A stretch of DNA of 5,465 nt from JBOFCO01 sp051646105 (GCA_051646105.1 JBOFCO010000167.1:1-5465), one strand, 5' to 3'; counted from the first letter of the stretch, positions 1 through 5,465 are shown. Translations and numbers: made by a program. Notes: a model not told the origin generated them from the sequence alone.

Positions 1-397
1 CGTGCCATGTCTCCATGCGTTTGAAATAGGGCAGCACATCGGCATAGCCCCAGCCCGCAGCACCCATCTCGGCCCAGGTGTCATAGTCCCGCGCATGGCC
101 GCGCACATAGACCATGCCGTTGATGCTGCTGGACCCGCCGATGACCTTGCCGCGCGGGGTGGCAAGGGTGCGCCCGCCCAGATGCGGCTCCGGTTCAGTG
201 TGCAGGCCCCAGTCGTAACGCGCCATGTTCATGGGAAAGCTGAGGGCTGCGGGCATCTGGATGAAGGGGCCGATATCCGTGCCGCCGTGTTCGATCACAA
301 TGACCGAACAGCCCGCCTCGCCCAGACGGTAAGCCATTGCCGACCCGGCACTGCCCGCGCCAACGATGACGAAATCCGCCGTTTCAGCAGGGCGCAT
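1..397 (-). CDS. betA: Choline dehydrogenase BetA, N-terminal part (runs off left edge)
   Basis: This is the first 132 codons of a GMC-family FAD oxidoreductase that oxidises choline to betaine aldehyde, the first step of glycine betaine synthesis. The translation starts MRPAETADFVIVGAGSAGSA. The Rossmann FAD-binding motif GAGSAG is at residues 13-18, with the acidic ribose-binding E36 in IVIEHGG. PRGKVIGGSSSING at 81-94 matches GMC signature 1, followed by GMVYVRG and DYDTWAEMGAAGWGY. The MPAAL and TEPEP segments (48-52, 67-71) are typical of BetA. ATG at 397 is chosen because only a few residues then precede the FAD fold, as in the family; an in-frame ATG at 418 would add seven residues (MWAWGWL) unlike the family. 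The start lies inside the end of the betB remnant, a 14-base overlap, so translation is probably coupled to that small ORF. Most of the protein (about 550 residues in the family) is outside the window, so substrate specificity is inferred from motifs and neighbours. Confidence 0.93.
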   Translation of the reverse strand, partial: MRPAETADFVIVGAGSAGSAMAYRLGEAGCSVIVIEHGGTDIGPFIQMPAALSFPMNMARYDWGLHTEPEPHLGGRTLATPRGKVIGGSSSINGMVYVRGHARDYDTWAEMGAAGWGYADVLPYFKRMETWH

Positions 398-461
398 CAA
401 CCAGCCCCATGCCCACATAGAAGCCATCCGCAAAGAGACCGGCCTTCGGCTGCGCGATCAT
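384..461 (-). pseudogene. betB: In-frame deletion scar of betB (betaine-aldehyde dehydrogenase), 25 codons
   Basis: A 25-residue ORF fills the gap between betI and betA. Its first 16 residues, MIAQPKAGLFADGFYV, resemble the start of alphaproteobacterial BetB (remembered form M-x-AQPxASHFxDG). Its last 11, YVGMGLVDAPC, resemble the BetB C-terminus (remembered form VYVGMGRVEAPY). The two ends meet at the Tyr-Val codons TATGTG (414-419), so about 460 residues of the usual 485-490, including the whole catalytic core, are missing. The ATG overlaps the betI stop (ATGA, 458-461) and the ORF ends 14 bases inside betA, which is where betB would sit in a betI-betB-betA order. No activity is possible from so short a peptide. 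It probably survives as a translated spacer that couples betI to betA translation. A native leader peptide is the alternative, but matches at both ends make a deletion more likely. No alignment was run. Confidence 0.8.
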
Positions 462-1021
462 GACCGCCCCTTCACATAGCCCAGCGCCATCGCTACCGCT
501 TCCGCCCGATCCGCCGGGCCTTCCTTCAACACCTCGCGCAGGTAGATCCCGTCGATCAGCGCACCCAGACCATCCGCCACGGCCTCCGCATCCCGCATCG
601 GGCGCAGGCAGGCCAGCAGGTTCGACCGCAGCCGCCCCCGGTACACCCTGAGAAGCCGCCGCGCCTGCGGCACCGTCTGCGCCAGCACCCAGAAGTTCAG
701 CCAGGCCCCCACCACCTCGCGCCGGAAGTTCATCGGGCTGAACGACGCCTGCAAAATCGCCCGCAGCCGTGCCTCCGGCCCTTCAGCCACTGCAAGCGCG
801 CCCCGCACCTCGGCCCCGTAGACCGTCAGCACATGCCGCATCGCCGCCAGAAACATGTCTTCCTTGGACCCGAAGTAATGATGCGCCAGCGCCGAAGACA
901 TGCCCGCACGCTTCGCAATCTGGCTGACCGTCACGTCAAGACTGCCTACGCGCCCGATTTCAAGAATCGTTGCGTTGACCAGCGCCTGCTTTCGGATAGG
1001 CTCCATCCCCAGCTTTGGCAT
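458..1021 (-). CDS. betI: Choline-responsive TetR-family repressor BetI
   Basis: This 187-residue DNA-binding repressor of choline uptake and oxidation genes begins MPKLGMEPIRKQALVNATI, the hallmark BetI N-terminus. The TetR helix-turn-helix spans about residues 31-50 (TVSQIAKRAGMSSALAHHYF), ending in the HYF-x-x-K motif. The C-terminal ligand and dimer domain carries VGAWLNFWVLAQ and LGALIDGIYLREVL, both typical of BetI. In the family, choline binding releases the operator. A GTG at 1045 would add eight residues before MPKLGM, but the ATG at 1021 matches the family start and has a GGGAG ribosome site ten bases upstream. The stop overlaps the next start as ATGA, making it the first gene of the leftward operon. 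It faces choX across a short control region that holds a candidate BetI operator, so autorepression and repression of choXWV are both likely. In E. coli BetI the recognition region reads closer to GIISHYF; the ALAHHYF variant here may shift specificity. Confidence 0.94.
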   Translation of the reverse strand: MPKLGMEPIRKQALVNATILEIGRVGSLDVTVSQIAKRAGMSSALAHHYFGSKEDMFLAAMRHVLTVYGAEVRGALAVAEGPEARLRAILQASFSPMNFRREVVGAWLNFWVLAQTVPQARRLLRVYRGRLRSNLLACLRPMRDAEAVADGLGALIDGIYLREVLKEGPADRAEAVAMALGYVKGRS

Positions 1022-1031
1022 AATGCGAAGG

Positions 1032-1036
1032 CTCCC
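1032..1036 (-). promoter_or_regulatory. betI ribosome binding site (decides the start)
   Basis: GGGAG on the minus strand lies ten bases before the ATG at 1021. It sits inside the longer ORF that would begin at GTG 1045, which argues against that upstream start. Confidence 0.6.
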
Positions 1037-1045
1037 AGAAAACAC

Positions 1046-1075
1046 TTGCCAGAAGAAGGGTGCGTGAAGTTTATT
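1046..1075 (+). promoter_or_regulatory. Possible choX promoter overlapping the operator
   Basis: A -35-like TTGCCA (1046-1051) and a -10-like TTTATT (1070-1075) are separated by 18 bases. The -10 lies in the left edge of the inverted repeat, so a repressor bound there would block RNA polymerase. Both hexamers are imperfect, and the TTGACT at 1074-1079 has no usable -10 at the right distance. Transcription from this promoter would give a leader of roughly 45 bases. Confidence 0.33.
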
Positions 1076-1089
1076 GACTCGTCAATCAA
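1070..1089. promoter_or_regulatory. Candidate BetI operator in the divergent betI/choX region
   Basis: Perfect 6-base arms ATTGAC (1073-1078) and GTCAAT (1081-1086) flank a 2-base centre. After one mismatch the symmetry extends by two more pairs (T1070-A1089, T1071-A1088). The TTGA...TCAA symmetry is the kind of dyad reported for BetI sites as I remember them. It is the only strong palindrome in the 104 bases between the two divergent genes, so one site could control both operons. That BetI binds it is inferred. Confidence 0.65.
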
Positions 1090-1125
1090 CAAAAACACCA
1101 CCACCAACAGACAGAGGAACCAACC

Positions 1126-2052
1126 ATGACCCGCCTGAAAACCGCCCTGCTTGCCACTGCAGCAGCATTGGCGCTGACCAGCGCCGCTGCGGCGCAGGAA
1201 GCCTGTGACAGCGTCAGCTTTTCTGACGTCGGCTGGACCGACATCACCGTAACCACATCTGCCACCAAACAGGTGCTGACGGCCCTCGGCTATGAGGTCG
1301 AGGTCCAGATGCTGGCCGTGCCGGTGACATTTGCCGCGCTCGAATCCGGCGATGTGGACGTTTTCCTTGGCAACTGGATGCCCGCACAGGCTGGAGCCAT
1401 CGGCCCCTATGTCGAGGCAGGTACGATTGAAGTTTTGTCCACCAATCTTGAAGGCACCAAGTACACACTGGCCGTGCCGACCTATCTCTATGACAAAGGT
1501 CTGAAAACATACGCAGATATCCCGAAGTTCAAGGAGGAGCTGGAAGGCAAGATCTACGGCATTGAACCTGGCAACGAAGGCAACGGATACCTCGTCAGCC
1601 TGACGGAAGCAGGCAAGCCGCTGGAAGGCATGGAGATCGTCGAAAGCTCTGAACAGGGCATGCTGGCGCAGGTCGCGCGGCTTTACCCTGAACAGAAGGC
1701 CGTCGCCTTCCTCGGCTGGGAACCGCACCCGATGAACGCCAGCTTTGATCTGAAGTATCTGACGGGCGGCGAGGATTTCTTTGGTGGTGAAGGCATCGTT
1801 CAGACCGTGACACGCAAAGGATTCGCGGCCGAATGTGCGAATGTGGCCAAACTGCTGACGAATCAGAAGTTCACCCTGCCGATGGAAAACGAGATCATGG
1901 GCGAGATTCTGAACAACGGGGCCGATCCGGACGCGGCGACGCTGGCATGGCTTCAGGCGAATCCGGCAGTTCTGGATGGCTGGCTGGCCGGTGTCACGGC
2001 GAAAGACGGCTCTGACGGGATGGCGGCTGTCAAAGCAGGCCTCGGTCTGTAA
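1126..2052 (+). CDS. choX: Choline ABC transporter, periplasmic substrate-binding protein ChoX
   Basis: This 308-residue exported protein captures choline for the ChoVWX importer. A signal peptide (n-region RLK, hydrophobic alanine/leucine stretch, AAA then QEAC) predicts cleavage after residue 23. The mature part is an OpuAC-type binding domain. The aromatic cage residues known from Sinorhizobium ChoX appear at matching spacing: W37 and D39 in DVGWTDI, W84 in LGNWMP, Y113 in TKYTLAVP, N150 in GIEPGNEGNGY, and W198 in FLGWEPHPMN. This makes choline a better ligand call than a generic betaine or proline betaine. C27 and C237 are the only cysteines and could form one disulfide. The start is supported by AGAGGA (1113-1118) seven bases before the ATG. 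It is the first gene of choXWV, divergent from betI, with two hairpins after its stop that may raise its mRNA level over choW. Acetylcholine binding is also possible in this family. Confidence 0.95.
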   Translation: MTRLKTALLATAAALALTSAAAAQEACDSVSFSDVGWTDITVTTSATKQVLTALGYEVEVQMLAVPVTFAALESGDVDVFLGNWMPAQAGAIGPYVEAGTIEVLSTNLEGTKYTLAVPTYLYDKGLKTYADIPKFKEELEGKIYGIEPGNEGNGYLVSLTEAGKPLEGMEIVESSEQGMLAQVARLYPEQKAVAFLGWEPHPMNASFDLKYLTGGEDFFGGEGIVQTVTRKGFAAECANVAKLLTNQKFTLPMENEIMGEILNNGADPDAATLAWLQANPAVLDGWLAGVTAKDGSDGMAAVKAGLGL

Positions 2053-2059
2053 GACTGCA

Positions 2060-2083
2060 GGGGCAGGCTGGAGGGCCTGCCCC
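2060..2083 (+). other. GC-rich hairpin just after choX
   Basis: GGGGCAGGC (2060-2068) and GCCTGCCCC (2075-2083) form a perfect 9-bp stem with a 6-base loop, starting 8 bases after the choX stop. Only TT-C follows, so it lacks the U-run of an efficient intrinsic terminator. It more likely stabilises the choX 3' end or attenuates read-through into choWV. The role is inferred. Confidence 0.7.
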
Positions 2084-2085
2084 TT

Positions 2086-2103
2086 CGCGGCCTCCGGGCC
2101 GCG
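2086..2103 (+). other. Second hairpin with UNCG-type tetraloop before choW
   Basis: CGCGGCC (2086-2092) pairs with GGCCGCG (2097-2103) in a perfect 7-bp stem closed by TCCG. That gives C(UCCG)G in RNA, a member of the very stable UNCG tetraloop family. It starts two bases after the first hairpin and ends 12 bases before the GAGG ribosome site of choW at 2116. The pair looks like an mRNA stability element between a highly needed binding protein and its low-copy membrane partner. Confidence 0.65.
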
Positions 2104-2130
2104 TCGGGACCGGGTGAGGGGAAATGCACC

Positions 2131-2979
2131 ATGGCGTTTGAACAGATCGGCGAATTGCTGATGACGAAGATACCTGTCGGGGCCTATGCCAAGATTGCCT
2201 TTGACTGGCTGAAAACCAACGCATCATGGTTCTTCGACGGGCTTGGCGCAGGCATGCAGGCCATGATCGACGCCATCCTCTGGGCGCTGCAGACACCGCC
2301 CGCCTGGATCATCATTGCCATCTTTGTCGCCATCACTTGGCTGCTGCAGCGCAGCTGGAAGACCTGCCTTGGCGTACTTGTCGGTTTTCTGTTCATCCTC
2401 AATCAGGGGTATTGGGAGGAAACGACAGAAAGCCTGACACTCGTGCTGTCCGCCTGTGTCGTCTGCATGGGCATTGGCGTTCCCGTTGGCATCGCAATGG
2501 CGCATCGGCCCAAACTCTATGCCTACATGGTGCCCGTTCTGGACCTCATGCAAACCCTGCCCACATTTGTCTATCTGATCCCGGCAATCGTGTTCTTCGG
2601 CATCGGCATGGTACCCGGCCTGATTGCCGCCGTCATCTTCGTGCTGCCAGCGCCCATCCGCCTGACACAACTTGGCATTTCCACCACGCCAAAGGCGCTG
2701 ATCGAGGCTGCAACCGCCTTTGGTGCCACCCCCCGTCAACGGTTGTGGAAAGTGGAGCTGCCCTATGCTTTCCCGCAGATCATGGCCGGGCTGAACCAGA
2801 CGATCATGCTGTCCCTGTCCATGGTCGTGATTGCGGCTTTGGTCGGCGCGGGCGGTCTTGGATCACCCGTGCAACGCGCCCTTGGATCGGTCAACACGGC
2901 CCTGGGGTTTGAATCCGGCTTCATCATCGTGGTGGTCGCCATCCTTTTGGACCGCATGCTGCGGGTGGAACGCAAATGA
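2131..2979 (+). CDS. choW: Choline ABC transporter, permease ChoW
   Basis: This 282-residue inner-membrane permease of the ProW/OpuA type forms the choline channel with ChoV and ChoX. After a polar, amphipathic N-terminus (1-56) come hydrophobic segments at about 57-73, 78-91, 101-124, 131-156, 158-174, 223-243 and 262-274. The ABC-importer EAA loop is at 192-211 (EAATAFGATPRQRLWKVELP), with the conserved glycine at 198 and LP at 210-211, where it docks on the ATPase. PTFVYLIPAIVFFGIG and VGAGGLG are also characteristic of glycine betaine/choline permeases. The chosen ATG at 2131 has GAGGGG (2116-2121) upstream at a rather long spacing of 9 bases; the next ATG at 2161 (codon 11) is a weaker alternative. 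Its stop overlaps the choV start as ATGA, implying translational coupling and equal stoichiometry. The choline assignment rests mainly on ChoX and the bet neighbours. Confidence 0.93.
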   Translation: MAFEQIGELLMTKIPVGAYAKIAFDWLKTNASWFFDGLGAGMQAMIDAILWALQTPPAWIIIAIFVAITWLLQRSWKTCLGVLVGFLFILNQGYWEETTESLTLVLSACVVCMGIGVPVGIAMAHRPKLYAYMVPVLDLMQTLPTFVYLIPAIVFFGIGMVPGLIAAVIFVLPAPIRLTQLGISTTPKALIEAATAFGATPRQRLWKVELPYAFPQIMAGLNQTIMLSLSMVVIAALVGAGGLGSPVQRALGSVNTALGFESGFIIVVVAILLDRMLRVERK

Positions 2980-4010
2980 ACCAGCCCGTGAACGCCGTCG
3001 AATTCGACAAGGTCAACATCGTCTTTGGCAACAACCCGCAGGTCGCCCTGCCCCTGATGGACCAAGGCCAGGACCGCAGCACCATTCAGGCCAGCACCAG
3101 CCAGATACTCGGCGTGCATGATTGCAGCCTCTCCGTCGGCAATGGCGAAATTCTTGTGCTGATGGGCCTGTCCGGTTCCGGCAAATCCACCCTGCTGCGC
3201 GCCGTCAACGGGTTGAACCCTGTTGTGCGGGGCGAGGTGCGGGTGCTGGACGGCGACAAGATGACATCCGTCACCCATGCCGACGCCGCAACGCTGCGCC
3301 GGTTGCGGCTGTCGCACATCGCCATGGTGTTTCAGGCCTTTGGCCTGCTGCCATGGCGCACGGTGCGCGACAATGTGGGGCTGGGGCTGGAACTCGCCGG
3401 CCAGACCCCCGACCAGCGCCGGGCCAGGGTGGACGAACAGCTGGCGCTGGTGAACCTGACACAATGGGCCGACCGCAAGGTGGGCGAGCTGTCGGGCGGC
3501 ATGCAGCAGCGCGTGGGCCTTGCGCGGGCCTTTGTGACCGATGCGCCGATCCTGCTGATGGACGAGCCGTTTTCGGCCTTGGACCCGCTGATCCGCTCGC
3601 GCCTGCAGGACGAACTGCTGGACCTGCAGGACAAGCTGAAACGCACGATCATCTTCGTCAGCCACGATTTGGATGAGGCCTTCAAACTCGGTGACCGCAT
3701 CGCGCTGATGGAAGGCGGGCGCATCGTGCAATGCGGGACGGCACGCGACATCATCGCCAACCCGGTATCAGACTATGTGGCTGATTTCGTGGCGCATATG
3801 AACCCTTTGTCCGTGCTGACCGCGCGAGATGTGATGCAGGGCGGGACGACGTCATCTGCCCATGCCGTTACCGCCGAGACCCCGGTGAAGGCCGTGATGG
3901 CAGCGATGCGCGACGGGGCGGCGGAACTGGCGGTGACCGAGGATGGCAAACCCATCGGTGTAATCCGTCCGGGCGGGCTGATGGGGCGGCTGGTGAATCC
4001 GCGCGGGTAA
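2976..4010 (+). CDS. choV: Choline ABC transporter, ATP-binding protein ChoV
   Basis: This 344-residue cytoplasmic ATPase powers choline import. Motifs in order are Walker A GLSGSGKS (64-71), Q-loop Q120, ABC signature LSGGMQQR (172-179), Walker B ILLMDEP (192-198), D-loop SALD (200-203) and switch H230 in VSHD. All catalytic residues are intact. The N-terminal PLMDQG...ILGVHDCSLSV segment (about 26-54) before Walker A is typical of the ChoV/ProV group. After the nucleotide-binding domain, residues about 283-340 (ARDVM...TPVKAVMAAM...ELAVTEDGKPIGVI) form a single CBS-like module, where E. coli ProV (about 400 residues) carries two. Such domains sense ionic strength or nucleotides in OpuA-type transporters; whether one is enough here is unknown. 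The ATG overlaps the choW stop by four bases. The stop is one base from the end of the convergent gene, and no terminator follows. Confidence 0.94.
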   Translation: MNQPVNAVEFDKVNIVFGNNPQVALPLMDQGQDRSTIQASTSQILGVHDCSLSVGNGEILVLMGLSGSGKSTLLRAVNGLNPVVRGEVRVLDGDKMTSVTHADAATLRRLRLSHIAMVFQAFGLLPWRTVRDNVGLGLELAGQTPDQRRARVDEQLALVNLTQWADRKVGELSGGMQQRVGLARAFVTDAPILLMDEPFSALDPLIRSRLQDELLDLQDKLKRTIIFVSHDLDEAFKLGDRIALMEGGRIVQCGTARDIIANPVSDYVADFVAHMNPLSVLTARDVMQGGTTSSAHAVTAETPVKAVMAAMRDGAAELAVTEDGKPIGVIRPGGLMGRLVNPRG

Positions 4011-4011
4011 T

Positions 4012-4680
4012 CTACTGCCGTGTATAGCTGAGGGTATTGCCTGTCCCGCCCATCAGGCTCATCTCCAGCGCGCCGTCCGCCAGACTGACAATGGCGTAAC
4101 ACGCCATTTCCCCCGGATCATCGCCCATGACCTGCGCAATCATCACCGGCCCCACGCCCGCCAGGCCATCCGGGCATTCCGCCGCAAAGGTCAGCAGCGA
4201 TGACGCCTGCACCTCGCCGGCATAGCTGTCGACCATCTGCGTGCCGACAACCTCGAACGCAGCCTGCGCATCGTCATCCGATACCCACATCCCCTGCATG
4301 TCCGCTGCCAGCGTGGCATAGGGGTCCGCCTCCGCCAGCCTCACCGTGGACAGCACGATCTCCGCCGTAATGTCGCCCATCGACGTGATATCGCCGCTGA
4401 CATTCACGGCTGTATTCAGCGGCAATGCCATCAGCACAGCCATCACCGCATCCGGCGTTTCGCCTGCCCGCGCGATCAGATTTGCCCCGCGCGAGGTGAC
4501 CGTGCAGACCATCTGCCCGCCCTCATCCGCGCAGCCCTGCGTCAGCCCCGTATCGTCGAAAGCCTCGCCATAGGTGCCAGGCGCAAAGAACGGCACCGCA
4601 GCTGCCTCCAGATCCGGCCCGTCCTGCGCCCATGCGGGCGACGTCAGGATCAGCGCAAGGATTACTTTGAGTCGCCGCAT
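4012..4680 (-). CDS. Predicted periplasmic protein of unknown function
   Basis: I do not recognise this 222-residue protein. It begins MRRLKVILALILTSPAWAQD, a clear signal peptide with cleavage expected after AWA at residue 18. There is no lipobox cysteine and no further membrane segment, so it should be soluble in the periplasm. The mature part is acidic, with aspartate-rich stretches (for example SDDDAQ at 134-139). It has four cysteines, C50, C59, C169 and C194, an even number that could give two disulfides, one closing the short C50-C59 loop. No catalytic motif is evident. AGGTG (4685-4689) lies four bases before the ATG. The gene starts 18 bases after the topA stop on the same strand, so it is probably cotranscribed with topA, though a link to topoisomerase function seems unlikely for an exported protein. 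Codon use and GC resemble the neighbours, with no sign of recent transfer. Confidence 0.82.
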   Translation of the reverse strand: MRRLKVILALILTSPAWAQDGPDLEAAAVPFFAPGTYGEAFDDTGLTQGCADEGGQMVCTVTSRGANLIARAGETPDAVMAVLMALPLNTAVNVSGDITSMGDITAEIVLSTVRLAEADPYATLAADMQGMWVSDDDAQAAFEVVGTQMVDSYAGEVQASSLLTFAAECPDGLAGVGPVMIAQVMGDDPGEMACYAIVSLADGALEMSLMGGTGNTLSYTRQ

Positions 4681-4698
4681 GTCACACCTGTTCCGGGG

Positions 4699-5465
4699 TC
4701 AGTCGATCACCGACTCTTCCGTCTTCTTCGCCTTTGGCTTTGCCGCTTTGGACTTGGGCTTTGCCGCAGCTTTCTTCGCCGCCGGTTTCGCCGCAGCCTT
4801 TCGCGCAGGCTTCTTCCCCTTGCCCGCCTTTTCCGCCACCAGCGCCAGCGCCTCCTCCAGCGTCACCGCTTCCGGCGTCAGTTCCTTTGGCAGCGTCGCG
4901 TTCACCTTGCCCCATTTCACATAAGGCCCGTATCTGCCCGGCATTACCTGCACCGGCCCGCCATCCGGATGGATGCCCAGTTCCCGCAACGGTGTCGCCG
5001 GTGTTGCCGTGCGCCCGCGCGAGGCCTTTTGCGCCAGAACCTCCACCGCACGGTTCATGCCGATGGTGAAGACCTCCTCCACATCCGCCACATTCGCATA
5101 GACGCTGCCATGCTTCACATACGGCCCGAACCGCCCGATCGCCGCCTCGATCATCACACCGTCTTCCGGATGCGGCCCCACCTGACGCGGCAGTTCCAGC
5201 AGCGTGATCGCCCGTTCCAGCGTCAGGCTTTCCGGTGACCATCCCTTTGGCAGGCTTGCCCGTGGCGGCTTGGGAACATCTTCCGTCGCCTCGCCCTTCT
5301 GCACATAGGGGCCAAAGCGCCCCGCGCGCAGGCTGATCGGCGTGCCATCCGGGTGTTCCCCCAGGATGCGCCCGTCCACACTGCCGCCTTCGTCCGACCC
5401 TGAAATAGGCCGCGTGAAACGGCACTCCGGGTAGTTCCCACAACCGATAAAGGCAGAACCCGACC
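4699..5465 (-). CDS. topA: DNA topoisomerase I, C-terminal part (runs off right edge)
   Basis: These are the last 254 codons of type IA topoisomerase, which relaxes negative supercoils. The reading frame is open to the window edge, so the GTG at 5379 is an internal codon, not a start. Visible residues 5-14 (FIGCGNYPEC) give the second cysteine pair of a C4 zinc finger; the first pair is outside. Three C-terminal topoisomerase repeats follow about 62-66 residues apart, each with an HPDG-like turn and the core GRFGPYV or GRYGPYV (residues 48, 110 and 176). The last 40 or so residues (about 212-247) are lysine/alanine/proline-rich, histone H1-like, and likely bind DNA non-specifically, as in many alphaproteobacterial TopA proteins. 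It ends KKTEESVID. The catalytic Toprim domain and active-site tyrosine lie beyond the window. The small exported protein gene follows closely downstream. Confidence 0.95.
   Translation of the reverse strand, partial: SGSAFIGCGNYPECRFTRPISGSDEGGSVDGRILGEHPDGTPISLRAGRFGPYVQKGEATEDVPKPPRASLPKGWSPESLTLERAITLLELPRQVGPHPEDGVMIEAAIGRFGPYVKHGSVYANVADVEEVFTIGMNRAVEVLAQKASRGRTATPATPLRELGIHPDGGPVQVMPGRYGPYVKWGKVNATLPKELTPEAVTLEEALALVAEKAGKGKKPARKAAAKPAAKKAAAKPKSKAAKPKAKKTEESVID

Noticed and set aside
2..463. 153-codon plus-strand ORF at the left edge
   Set aside because: It is antisense to betA, whose FAD-binding and GMC motifs are unmistakable on the minus strand.
1074..1102. TTGACT as a -35 box for choX
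   Set aside because: The sequence 17 bases downstream (ACCACC) does not resemble a -10, and the TTGACT is explained as part of the inverted repeat.
946..1728. 260-codon minus-strand ORF opposite choX
   Set aside because: It overlaps the well-supported choX and the betI start in another frame, and its composition is typical of a shadow frame.
2763..3731. Long 322-codon minus-strand ORF opposite choW/choV
   Set aside because: It is antisense to two genes with complete ABC motifs, is rich in His/Gln/Arg as expected from the reverse complement of GC-rich codons, and has no recognisable domain.
3978..4056. CTGATGGG / CCCATCAG inverted repeat spanning the choV 3' end, considered as a bidirectional terminator
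   Set aside because: The arms are about 60 bases apart with no U-run, and both encode Leu-Met-Gly in their own genes, so chance is the simpler explanation.
4731..4815. Repetitive GCC/TTC-rich tract, considered as a DNA repeat element
   Set aside because: It is simply the coding sequence of the lysine/alanine-rich TopA tail.
4682..5443. 253-codon minus-strand ORF overlapping topA
   Set aside because: It is a Gly/Ala-rich frame shadow of the topA C-terminus; the topA frame carries the zinc-finger cysteines and three GRFGPYV repeats.

Overview
The window looks like chromosomal DNA of an alphaproteobacterium, most likely a marine Rhodobacteraceae (Roseobacter-type) strain. The evidence is the GC-rich third codon positions, the BetI/ChoXWV/BetA protein types, and a TopA ending in a lysine/alanine-rich tail. 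Identifications come from reading the translations and from remembered family motifs; no database search was run.

Layout. Positions 1-1021 (minus strand) hold a choline-oxidation operon read toward the left edge: the TetR-type repressor betI, a 25-codon scar of betB (betaine-aldehyde dehydrogenase), and the first 132 codons of betA (choline dehydrogenase), which runs off the window. Positions 1022-1125 are a divergent control region with an inverted repeat (ATTGAC-TC-GTCAAT) that is a good BetI operator candidate. Positions 1126-4010 (plus strand) encode a complete choline ABC importer: choX (periplasmic binding protein), choW (permease) and choV (ATPase). Two GC-rich hairpins lie between choX and choW, and choW and choV overlap by 4 bases. 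Positions 4012-4680 (minus strand) encode a small exported protein of unknown function. It ends one base from choV, tail to tail, and lies 18 bases downstream of the 3' end of topA (DNA topoisomerase I), whose last 254 codons fill the rest of the window.

How it works together. ChoX would capture choline in the periplasm, ChoW/ChoV would import it, and BetA would oxidise it to betaine aldehyde. BetI would normally sense choline and release both divergent operons. The second oxidation step, by BetB, should sit between betI and betA.

The main discovery is that betB has been almost entirely removed in frame. The 78-base ORF between betI and betA begins like a BetB N-terminus (MIAQPKAGLFADGFYV) and ends like a BetB C-terminus (YVGMGLVDAPC), joined at a shared Tyr-Val. 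The scar keeps the ATGA overlap with betI and the 14-base overlap with the betA start, so translational coupling through the operon is preserved. This strain must therefore have betB elsewhere, rely on another aldehyde dehydrogenase or on BetA for the second step, or be an engineered or misassembled version of the locus.
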